From contig JBJTOP010000185.1 of NCBI GenBank assembly GCA_046074645.1, positions 1-5,774 on the forward strand: a stretch of 5,774 nt of DNA, read 5' to 3'. Below, in pieces: positions 1 through 5,742 of the stretch. The stretch's first letter is position 1, and each line of letters opens with the position of its first letter. Under the pieces are notes generated by a model. The model was not told where the DNA came from. It searched no databases and saw only the letters and a program-made list of their open reading frames with translations. The stretch is from SXXK01 sp046074645. Its GTDB lineage: Bacteria; Planctomycetota; Planctomycetia; Planctomycetales; Planctomycetaceae. The translations under genes were made by a program, and so were the position numbers.

Positions 1-621
1 CTGAGCGGCGGAGGCCAGCTGGCCGGGTTGGTGACCATCTATTTCGAGGACACGGGCACCGAAAGCTTCAAAACGGCTTGCAAGGGGTTCGAGGTTGGCC
101 ACTTCTGATGTGCGTCCAAAACCCTGAAGGCGATTGTGATCAACGACAATCAGCAACCTGTTCAGTCGCTGATGCACGGCAAAGATCAATGATTCCCACA
201 TGCTGCCTTCGTTCCATTCGCCATCGGACGTGACGCAGATGATTCGCTGATCCCGTCGTCGTAGTTTGGCCGCCAGTGCCAGCCCGGCCGCCAGTGGCAG
301 CCCGTGTCCAAGACTGCCGGTGGCGAATGTAATCGCGCGGATTCCGAGCGCTGGTGGATGACCAGCCAGGAGGGTGGCGTCTCGATGAAACGTTTCGAGG
401 TCAGAGTCAGCCAGCAATCCCTTTGTCCAGAGGCTGATGTAAAGGGCTCCGGCCCCGTGCCCTTTGGAGAGCACCAGCTGGTCGCCGACCTGCTGCACAT
501 CATGCATCAGTTCAAGGAGCAACGGCAGTACGGAGAGATTGCCGCCGATGTGACCAACGCCAGCCCTGAAGTGCATTTCAAGGAGTTTGAGGGTCGCGGT
601 TTTGATTAGGTCGGGAGGCAT
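1..621 (-). CDS. Transketolase N-terminal subunit (thiamine diphosphate-binding), partial
   Basis: This is the N-terminal part (207 residues) of a transketolase-like protein; the reading frame is open to the left edge, so the C-terminal end lies outside. Transketolases move two-carbon ketol units between sugar phosphates using thiamine diphosphate (ThDP) and Mg2+; here the ThDP pyrophosphate-binding half is seen. Visible motifs are GHIGGNLS (23-30, His24), LSKGHGAGALY (51-61, His55), TGSLGHGL (101-108, His106), and the ThDP signature SDGEWNEGSMWE (132-143) ending at VVDHN (159-163), with Asp133 and Asn163 the expected Mg2+ ligands. The first Gly of the usual GDG is Ser. From memory, SDGE-type proteins are often split-transketolase subunits in surface-sugar clusters, so a C-terminal-subunit gene may follow beyond the window. 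Family N-subunits are about 270-290 residues, so roughly a quarter is missing. ATG at 621 fits the family start, but no clear Shine-Dalgarno precedes it; an in-frame TTG at 705 is the only other option before the stop at 724-726. Confidence 0.93.
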   Translation of the reverse strand, partial: MPPDLIKTATLKLLEMHFRAGVGHIGGNLSVLPLLLELMHDVQQVGDQLVLSKGHGAGALYISLWTKGLLADSDLETFHRDATLLAGHPPALGIRAITFATGSLGHGLPLAAGLALAAKLRRRDQRIICVTSDGEWNEGSMWESLIFAVHQRLNRLLIVVDHNRLQGFGRTSEVANLEPLASRFEAFGARVLEIDGHQPGQLASAAQ

Positions 622-981
622 CAGTTGAACTGCATCGGAGACACGATGTGAGACGCTTTTAGCGGACCAGTGTGCGTCGGTCGCGCGTTGCTCACCGGCA
701 GTCAAAGACCGCGGGGGCCTGCGTCACAGCGACCAGCGTGAGGATTTGAGCGCACTTCGTTCTTCTCGGTGGCCATCAGTCGCCGAGTACGGGGTTGAGG
801 AACGATTCGATTTGGGGATTCATCATTGCAAAACTCTGAGAGTGGATTCGAAACAACCCGAATAACTTCGCCAAATCCCCGCACTTCGCCGATCGATTGC
901 GCCGACTATCGCCCGAAGAACGGTTGTCCGATGGAACGGGATAAAACCGGTTTGCCGAAAATTCCTGATTCGCAGGTTGTT
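622..981. other. Gene-free interval between two minus-strand genes
   Basis: About 360 bp separate the transketolase start from the stop of the exported protein gene. Short open frames here overlap each other, have no ribosome binding site and resemble no family I know. The promoter of the transketolase gene probably lies here, but I could not pick convincing -35/-10 elements. A weak inverted repeat (CTCGG near 766-770, CCGAG near 782-786) and the palindrome AACCGGTT near 946-953 are visible. Neither is followed by a T-run in the direction needed to terminate the upstream gene. Confidence 0.6.
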
Positions 982-2133
982 TCACGGATTGGCTGGTGCG
1001 GCTTTGACGGCGATGGTGAACGGGAACAGCTGGGGTTCGCCTTCGACATCGACCATGCGGAGTCTGACATTTTTGACGGTTTTCCCGGGTAACGGTGCAA
1101 ACTGGAACGTCATGACAGTGGGCTGCACGGGTGGCTGGACGTTTTTGCGGCCCTGGGGAATGCCGTTAAAGGTGAAGGACGAGGAGCTGCCGTTGGCTGC
1201 CCCACTGGAACCACCGCTTTTAGCCTCATGAAACTGGCCATTGGAGTCTTCGATGGTGGCCTGCATGGCGAAGGAGGCCTGCATCATGGCCTGCAGCTGG
1301 TCCGGGATGTTGCGGGCTTTTTTAGCCAGAGCAGTTGGTGGGAAGGCGACGGTGATGCGGAGACCGGCTGCGGTTTCTTCGACTTTCTGCAGCTGGAATT
1401 CTTCGCCATCGACACGCTGTTTGCCGGGTTTGGCGGCTGGAAAGACAGCTGTGAGTTCGCGCCCCGGCTGGATTTTGAGTTGACCACTGATTTCTTTCAG
1501 GAGTCGATTGGGGTTCTGGCGGCGTTCTACGTACAGATAAGTGCAATCCGGGAACTGTTGTTCGAATTCGGGGTAGTGTACCTGCATGGAGCCTGCGGGG
1601 GTGGAGACGGTCTGACCGTCCAGTTCCACGACGGTGGCCCCGGGTTCGATGGAGACGATCACGGGTGGCCTGCGTTTTCCGCCGGCTTTTTCGGGGGTGA
1701 TTTTGAGGGCGATGCCAAAGTTGGGGGAGATGGGTTCGCCGGCGGGGCCGCCTGCATTTCCACCGCCGCCGCCCGCCGCAGCGAAGCCGAGTCCACCACC
1801 GCCGGCCCCACCGCCGACATTGCCACCGGGAAAATTGAAGTTAGCGGTGTCGCTGAACTGCTGGAAGTTGGAGTCGGCGAGCATTGGGAATGCGAGATCG
1901 CGGCGCAAGAAGGCGACCGATTCCATGTTTTTGACATTGGCGGAGCCGACGATTTCGATCCTGTGGCCGCCGGCTGTGGTGGAGCCGGTCATGCCATCGG
2001 CTGCGGCGACTGCGGCTGCTGCGGCTGCGTTTGCGGGTGGTTTGGAGGCGGTGGGTTCAGGTGCTGCGGGTTGGGTTCCGGAAGGAGCGAGGCTGGCGAG
2101 GAACACGGCGGCAGCAAGTGCGAGGGTGGTCAT
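982..2133 (-). CDS. Exported Ala/Gly-rich protein of unknown function
   Basis: I do not recognise this 383-residue protein. It begins with a hydrophobic stretch, MTTLALAAAVFLASLAP, that looks like a signal peptide, followed by a Pro/Ala-rich segment (21-46), so it is probably exported or membrane-anchored. Residues 103-131 form a very Gly-rich linker. The remainder (about 137-383) is rich in alternating hydrophobic/polar strands; the stretch ISGQLKIQPGRELTAVF (215-231) and the following charged strands suggest a beta-sandwich. A second Gly/Ser linker lies at about 307-319. The only cysteine in the mature part is Cys197. The ATG at 2133 is chosen because AAAGGA sits 8 nt before it. The frame extends upstream to a TTG at 2217, but that codon falls in an octamer repeat. 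One caution is that the chosen start leaves no positive charge before the hydrophobic core, whereas RTRKRN lies immediately upstream, so a somewhat longer N-terminus cannot be excluded. It shares strand with the transketolase gene but the 360-bp gap argues against tight coupling. Confidence 0.8.
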   Translation of the reverse strand: MTTLALAAAVFLASLAPSGTQPAAPEPTASKPPANAAAAAAVAAADGMTGSTTAGGHRIEIVGSANVKNMESVAFLRRDLAFPMLADSNFQQFSDTANFNFPGGNVGGGAGGGGLGFAAAGGGGGNAGGPAGEPISPNFGIALKITPEKAGGKRRPPVIVSIEPGATVVELDGQTVSTPAGSMQVHYPEFEQQFPDCTYLYVERRQNPNRLLKEISGQLKIQPGRELTAVFPAAKPGKQRVDGEEFQLQKVEETAAGLRITVAFPPTALAKKARNIPDQLQAMMQASFAMQATIEDSNGQFHEAKSGGSSGAANGSSSSFTFNGIPQGRKNVQPPVQPTVMTFQFAPLPGKTVKNVRLRMVDVEGEPQLFPFTIAVKAAPANP

Positions 2134-2141
2134 GAGCAGGT

Positions 2142-2147
2142 TCCTTT
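2142..2147 (-). promoter_or_regulatory. Ribosome binding site deciding the exported-protein start
   Basis: Read on the minus strand this is AAAGGA, ending 8 nt before the ATG at 2133. It supports that ATG over the TTG at 2217, which has no comparable site. Confidence 0.6.
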
Positions 2148-2203
2148 TGCGGGTGCGGTGAAAGCTATTTCCGGTGGCGGCGTTGCAGGGACTGTTGGTC
2201 TCT

Positions 2204-2227
2204 CGCAAAGGCGCCAAGGCGTAAAGA
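2204..2227. repeat. Degenerate octamer repeat (CGCAAAGG type), three units
   Basis: Three consecutive 8-nt units are visible: CGCAAAGG, CGCCAAGG and CGTAAAGA. From memory, CGCAAAGGCGCAAAG-like strings occur as short interspersed non-coding repeats in many bacterial genomes. It lies just upstream of the exported-protein gene, and the TTG at 2217 falls inside it, which argues against the longer reading frame. Confidence 0.5.
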
Positions 2228-2429
2228 TAAGGACAGAAGGTTCAAATTTCCAACAATTCCAGCTTTGCGCCCAAGCGTTTGCCTGAGGTCAGAGGCGGTA
2301 CAGCAAGATGCCAGGCGGCGCGTCTGCAGGAAATCCGACTGACGGTCTCACGTATCATTACCATCGTTTCACTAACTCAGGTAGACGGATTTGAATTCCC
2401 TCCATGCGTCAAAGTCGCGCGGGTTACCT

Positions 2430-2466
2430 GCCCAATAGCGTTGAAGTTCTCTGGAATCACCTAAAA
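2430..2466 (+). repeat. 37-bp direct repeat, left copy
   Basis: The segment beginning GCCCAATAGCGTTGAAG matches 2786-2822 in about 33 of 37 positions in the same orientation. The two copies bracket the hairpin and tandem-repeat block at 2467-2785. It is too long and too diverged to be a fresh target-site duplication; it may be the edge of a larger repeat unit or an old duplication. Confidence 0.75.
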
Positions 2467-2481
2467 TGAAAGGTTAAACCA

Positions 2482-2510
2482 CGTAAGGGTGAGGCTCCTG
2501 CCGAGCCACC
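2482..2510. repeat. GGCTC-CTGCC-GAGCC hairpin repeat
   Basis: A perfect 5-bp stem (2493-2497 with 2503-2507) closes a 5-nt loop within the string GGTGAGGCTCCTGCCGAGCC. One plus-strand frame reads GEAPAEP and the reverse strand reads GSAGASP. I recall these spurious peptides recurring in planctomycete intergenic DNA, so this is probably one copy of a dispersed repeat and a taxonomic hint. Confidence 0.55.
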
Positions 2511-2548
2511 GCACGCTGGTCCGCGCTGTGAGCGCTTGCCAGCGATTC

Positions 2549-2658
2549 CAGCCGCATGGCGGCAGCCTGCGGGCAAAGGCCCTCGCAGCGCCCTCGTCAG
2601 CGCGTGCACCTTCGGTGCAAAACGCAGCCGGGGGCTTCCGCCCAACCGCTCGCAATGT
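2549..2658 (+). repeat. ~110-bp tandem repeat, unit 1
   Basis: The unit starts CAGCCGCATGGCGGCAGCC and is nearly identical to the next unit (about six differences including one inserted base). It contains two small perfect inverted repeats: GCCGC-ATG-GCGGC (2551-2563) and TGCACC-TTC-GGTGCA (2605-2619). It is not protein coding; open frames differ in every register and start within the repeat. Confidence 0.85.
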
Positions 2659-2769
2659 CAGCCGCATGGCGGCAGCCTGCGGGCAAACGGCCCTGGCACC
2701 ACCCTCGCCAGCGCGTGCACCTTCGGTGCAAAACACAGCCGGGGGCTTCCGCCCAACCGCTCGCAATGT
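2659..2769 (+). repeat. ~110-bp tandem repeat, unit 2
   Basis: This is the second unit of the array, 111 bp. Differences from unit 1 cluster in its first half, after the GGGCAAA string; the second half is almost unchanged. The same two hairpins recur at 2661-2673 and 2716-2730. Confidence 0.85.
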
Positions 2770-2788
2770 CAGCCGCATGGCGGCAGCC
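2770..2788 (+). repeat. ~110-bp tandem repeat, truncated unit 3
   Basis: Only the first 19 bases of the unit are present, including the GCCGC-ATG-GCGGC hairpin (2772-2784). The sequence then passes directly into the right copy of the 37-bp direct repeat. Confidence 0.8.
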
Positions 2789-2822
2789 CAATGGCGTTGA
2801 AGTTCTCTGGAATCATCTACAA
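2786..2822 (+). repeat. 37-bp direct repeat, right copy
   Basis: Partner of 2430-2466, beginning GCCCAATGGCGTTGAAG. It overlaps the truncated third tandem unit by three bases (GCC), so the junction may have formed by recombination at a micro-homology. Confidence 0.75.
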
Positions 2823-3172
2823 GTGCCTTATTTCACACATCGGGCAGCGGATTCTGTCAGAGGATCTGATGATTTGCCACGGAATTTTGAGAAAAGTGAG
2901 CTATAGGTTTGCGGACGTTCTCCCATCGAAGAAATCTTCTCACGTTGCTTCAGGGCTTGACCTTGGACAGCAAAGCGGGAATATCCGGCATTTTCAGCCG
3001 AGGTGGGATTGGGCGAAGAATTCGGCTGACGGCCAGTTTTTGGCCTGCGGGAACGCAGAAGCGTTGGATGCAGGTCGAAGATTGCCTCCGGTTTTATCGA
3101 TTTTGCAATAATTCTGATATTCACCATTGTTCCCGCAGCCTGCAGCGACGGTGTCTGGCGGGCAGTCAGTAT

Positions 3173-3176
3173 GGAG
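3173..3176 (+). promoter_or_regulatory. Ribosome binding site of hppA
   Basis: GGAG ends 5 nt before the ATG at 3182. It supports that start over the upstream in-frame extension, whose residues do not resemble the pyrophosphatase family. Confidence 0.65.
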
Positions 3177-3181
3177 ATACC

Positions 3182-5416
3182 ATGACAGTTCTCATCTATG
3201 CCGTGCCACTGGCTGGTCTGATCGGGCTTGGCTTCAGTTTTCGGCAGTACCGGTGGATTGCCAGCCAGGATGCTGGATCTGCCAACATGCAGCAGATCGC
3301 CAACCGCATCCGCAGTGGGGCATTGGCCTTCCTGAAGGCTGAATATTCAGTAATGCTTGGTTTTATCCTTGTTGTGACGGGTCTGATGTATGTGTCGGGC
3401 TTATCCAGTCAATCACATCCGCTGACAGCGCTGGCATTTTTCTGTGGTGCCGTATTTTCCGGTTTGGCGGGTTATTTCGGCATGCGGATCGCAACTCTGG
3501 CGAATGTCCGCACCGCCAGTGCTGCTCGCCGCGGCATAGCTCCGGCCCTGCTGATTGCGTTTGGCGGTGGTTCGGTGATGGGGATGACGGTGGTGGGTTT
3601 GGGAGTTTTGGGCCTGGGGGTTCTGTTTCTGCTGCTGACATCTGTTTTGGGCGGAACGGCAGCGGACATGCCGCGTTTGGTGAACGTGCTGACTGGCTTC
3701 TCTTTTGGTGCTTCTTCGGTGGCATTGTTCGCGCGCCTTGGCGGTGGCATTTACACGAAGGCGGCTGACGTGGGTGCTGACCTTGTGGGAAAAGTGGAAG
3801 CTGGAATCCCTGAAGACCATCCGCTCAACCCGGCGACGATTGCTGACAACGTTGGTGACAACGTTGGGGACGTGGCTGGTATGGGAGCTGACCTGTTCGA
3901 AAGTTATGTGGGTGCGATTCTGGGCGCAATGGTGCTGGGTGCCGTTTCATGTTCGCAGGCGGAGTTTTCCGGTCTGTATGGCGGTCTGAGTCCGGTGCTG
4001 CTTCCGATGCTTCTGGGAGCTGCCGGGGTTCTGGCATCGGTGGCTGGTACATTCTTTGTGCGCGGCGATGAAAACGTGGATCCTCAGAAGGCACTGAATC
4101 GTGGCGAACTGATTGCCGCTGGTGTGATGCTGGTTGCCAGCTGGCTGATCATCAACACGGTACTGCCGCCATCATGGAAATCGCCGGAGGGGCTGACGGT
4201 CACGCGTATGGGTGTATTTTATGCCAGCCTGATTGGTCTTGGGGCTGGGATTCTGATTGGCTTTGTTACTGAGTACTACACGGGTTCCGGTCGCAGGCCG
4301 GTTCGGGAGATTGTTGAGCAGTCTGTGACGGGTGCGGCGACGAACGTGATTGCGGGGATGGGAGTTGGGATGTTATCGACGGCGATTCCGATGCTGCTGA
4401 TTGCGTTCAGTATCGTGGGTGCGTGGGAGCTGGCTGGTCTTTATGGGATCGCGATTGCTGCCGTTGGTATGTTGTCGAATACGGGCATTCAGCTGGCGGT
4501 TGATGCTTACGGTCCGATTGCCGACAACGCGGGCGGGATTGCCGAAATGAGCGGCCTGCCGGCGGAAGTTCGCGCCCGCACGGACCAGCTGGATGCAGTC
4601 GGCAATACGACGGCAGCGATTGGTAAGGGGTTTGCGATCGGATCTGCCGCTTTGACGGCACTGGCGTTGTTCAGTGCCTACATGACCACTGCCAAGCTCG
4701 ATACGATCAACGTGGCATCACCTCCCGTGATGTGTGGTTTGTTTATTGGTGCGATGCTGCCATTTCTGTTCTCTGCAATGGCGATGCGAGCGGTTGGACG
4801 GGCAGCGGCGAGTATGATTTCGGAGGTTCGGCGTCAGTTTCGTGAGATCCCAGCGCTGTCAAAGGCGCTGGCTGTGTGTCAGAAGAACGGACACACTCCG
4901 TCGGAAAAATGGGATGCGGCCGACCAGAAGGTGCTGGCAGAAGCCATGGAGAAGGTGGACTGCGAGCGTTGCATCGCGATATCGACTCAGGCCTCGCTGC
5001 GGGAAATGGTGCTGCCGGGAATTCTGGCAGTGATCGCACCGGTGCTGACGGGATTCATCGGTGGCCCGCAGATGCTGGGCGGATTGCTGGCCGGCGTCAC
5101 GGTCAGTGGTGTGATGCTTGCGATCTTCCAGTCAAATTCCGGCGGTGCGTGGGACAACGCCAAGAAAATGATCGAGGGTGGAGTGACGGTTGGCGGGGTC
5201 GAGTACCGTAAGGGCAGCAGTGCTCACGCGGCAGCGGTCGTTGGAGATACCGTTGGCGACCCGTTCAAGGACACCTCCGGCCCGTCATTGAACATTCTTC
5301 TGAAACTGGTGTCCGTAGCCGCTCTTGTAATGGCACCGTGGCTGACTGAAGCAGAGAGTGCCGCCACGTCAGCGGGTGGCACCGCGGTTGAAGCGACCGC
5401 ACCGGCCGAGAAATGA
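3182..5416 (+). CDS. hppA: K+-dependent membrane-bound pyrophosphatase (Na+/H+ pump)
   Basis: This complete 744-residue integral membrane protein hydrolyses cytoplasmic pyrophosphate to phosphate and uses the energy to pump H+ and/or Na+ across the membrane. The length is within or slightly above the usual range, and the family has about 16 membrane helices; TM1 is near residues 3-20 and TM2 near 57-75. Catalytic motifs are intact: DVGADLVGKVE (196-206), DNVGDNVGD (222-230), DAYGPIADNAGG (441-452), GGAWDNAKK (654-662) and GDTVGDPFKDTSGPS (688-702). GNTTAAIGKG (474-483) has Ala478 where K+-independent enzymes carry Lys, so K+ dependence is expected. The gate shows GADLFESY with Asp237 and Glu240, the arrangement of Na+-pumping enzymes but also of some H+ pumps, so ion specificity is unresolved. 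A charged loop (about 558-593) is longer than I recall in typical relatives. The ATG at 3182 has a GGAG site and starts the first helix directly. It has no operon partner here; the tail after 724 is Ala/Thr-rich and unconserved. Confidence 0.97.
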   Translation: MTVLIYAVPLAGLIGLGFSFRQYRWIASQDAGSANMQQIANRIRSGALAFLKAEYSVMLGFILVVTGLMYVSGLSSQSHPLTALAFFCGAVFSGLAGYFGMRIATLANVRTASAARRGIAPALLIAFGGGSVMGMTVVGLGVLGLGVLFLLLTSVLGGTAADMPRLVNVLTGFSFGASSVALFARLGGGIYTKAADVGADLVGKVEAGIPEDHPLNPATIADNVGDNVGDVAGMGADLFESYVGAILGAMVLGAVSCSQAEFSGLYGGLSPVLLPMLLGAAGVLASVAGTFFVRGDENVDPQKALNRGELIAAGVMLVASWLIINTVLPPSWKSPEGLTVTRMGVFYASLIGLGAGILIGFVTEYYTGSGRRPVREIVEQSVTGAATNVIAGMGVGMLSTAIPMLLIAFSIVGAWELAGLYGIAIAAVGMLSNTGIQLAVDAYGPIADNAGGIAEMSGLPAEVRARTDQLDAVGNTTAAIGKGFAIGSAALTALALFSAYMTTAKLDTINVASPPVMCGLFIGAMLPFLFSAMAMRAVGRAAASMISEVRRQFREIPALSKALAVCQKNGHTPSEKWDAADQKVLAEAMEKVDCERCIAISTQASLREMVLPGILAVIAPVLTGFIGGPQMLGGLLAGVTVSGVMLAIFQSNSGGAWDNAKKMIEGGVTVGGVEYRKGSSAHAAAVVGDTVGDPFKDTSGPSLNILLKLVSVAALVMAPWLTEAESAATSAGGTAVEATAPAEK

Positions 5417-5421
5417 ACGTC

Positions 5422-5451
5422 CCGCGGCTGGATCGAGTCACAAAACCGCGG
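5422..5451. repeat. CCGCGG inverted pair just after hppA
   Basis: Two CCGCGG hexamers (5422-5427 and 5446-5451) can pair across an 18-nt loop, 5 nt after the hppA stop. Because CCGCGG is itself a palindrome, the pairing may be coincidental. Confidence 0.3.
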
Positions 5452-5460
5452 TGTGGCGTG

Positions 5461-5480
5461 CGGTCGATGTCAATCGGCCG
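5461..5480. repeat. Stem-loop A, 8-bp stem
   Basis: CGGTCGAT pairs with ATCGGCCG around the loop GTCA, with one G-T wobble. It has the same dimensions as stem-loop B, which begins exactly 40 nt later. Confidence 0.6.
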
Positions 5481-5500
5481 GTCAGAGCGCGCACCGTTAC

Positions 5501-5520
5501 CGGGGGATTAACATCCCCCG
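5501..5520. repeat. Stem-loop B, perfect 8-bp stem
   Basis: CGGGGGAT pairs perfectly with ATCCCCCG around the loop TAAC, 84 nt after the hppA stop. It could slow or end transcription or protect the mRNA 3' end, but no T-run follows, so it is not a standard intrinsic terminator. With stem-loop A it may form part of the dispersed repeat that continues to about 5616. Confidence 0.65.
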
Positions 5521-5556
5521 CACGCCTTGTCATGGTGGAGCGGATCCATGCGGCCC

Positions 5557-5616
5557 AGCGGTTGGGCGGGAGCCCCCGGCTGTGTTTCGCACCGAAGGTG
5601 CGCGCGCTGGCGAGGG
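5557..5616 (-). repeat. Inverted copy of the 110-bp repeat core
   Basis: Read on the minus strand, these 60 bases match the second half of tandem units 1 and 2 (from CCCTCGCCAGCGCG to CCCAACCGCT) with only a few substitutions. The inner hairpin is CGCACC-TTC-GGTGCG, against TGCACC-TTC-GGTGCA in the upstream copies, so both ends of the outermost pair changed together. A further 7-bp outer stem, AGCCCCC (5571-5577) with GGGGGCT (5614-5620), encloses it and is only partly preserved in the other copies. Confidence 0.8.
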
Positions 5617-5633
5617 GGCTGGCAGTGTTCTTT

Positions 5634-5670
5634 GACCCCTCACCCCCGTCCCCTCTCCCCTCGAAGGAGA
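5634..5670. repeat. C/T-rich interspersed repeat (CCCCTCACCCCCGTCCCC type)
   Basis: This strongly strand-asymmetric tract ends in a short hairpin, TCTCC (5654-5658) with GGAGA (5666-5670). One frame reads PSPPSPLPSKE, a shadow peptide I recall from interspersed repeats in many unrelated bacterial genomes. Here it appears as a partial copy; no matching partner lies in the window. Confidence 0.45.
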
Positions 5671-5742
5671 TCGTGCAGCTTTCAACGCCTTGCGGGGCTG
5701 GGGTTTGAGCAAAAAAATGACCTTCATGTTTCCTGTGAATTC

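Larger units (their letters stand above)
2134..3181. other. Repeat-rich divergent intergenic region
   Basis: This kilobase separates two divergently transcribed genes, so it must hold both their promoters. It carries several kinds of repeats (listed separately) between 2204 and 2822. The open frames across it are by-products of the GC-rich repeats, or extend hppA upstream into non-homologous sequence. From 2823 to 3181 I see no gene. The AT-richer stretch around 3091-3120, with TTGCCT at 3082 and AATAAT at 3107, could be part of an hppA promoter, but the 19-nt spacing is poor and I do not call it. Confidence 0.6.

Noticed and set aside
186..609. Open frames on both strands inside the transketolase region
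   Set aside because: They are shadows; the minus-strand frame reading through to the window edge carries the full set of transketolase motifs.
702..985. Small minus-strand open frames between the two minus-strand genes
   Set aside because: They overlap each other, lack an RBS and show no recognisable motif.
2134..2217. Longer N-terminus of the exported protein from a TTG at 2217
   Set aside because: The codon lies in an octamer repeat with no RBS; ATG 2133 has AAAGGA at 8 nt. The RTRKRN just upstream leaves slight doubt.
1228..2286. Long plus-strand open frame (352 codons) opposite the exported-protein gene
   Set aside because: It is Gly/Cys/Phe-rich, matches no family, lacks a ribosome binding site, and mirrors the codon bias of the opposite-strand gene, which has a signal peptide and an RBS.
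2549..2788. CRISPR array
   Set aside because: The repeat period is 110-111 bp with almost the whole unit conserved and no unique spacers, and there are no cas genes.
2461..3111. Several overlapping open frames on both strands across the tandem repeats
   Set aside because: They are different frames of the same GC-rich repeat with no RBS and no family resemblance.
2909..3181. In-frame N-terminal extension of hppA from a TTG at 2909
   Set aside because: The 91 extra residues are basic and unlike any pyrophosphatase N-terminus; ATG 3182 has a GGAG site and directly starts TM1.
5501..5520. Intrinsic terminator of hppA
   Set aside because: The stem is perfect, but CACGCCTTG follows instead of a T-run, so it is listed only as a stem-loop.
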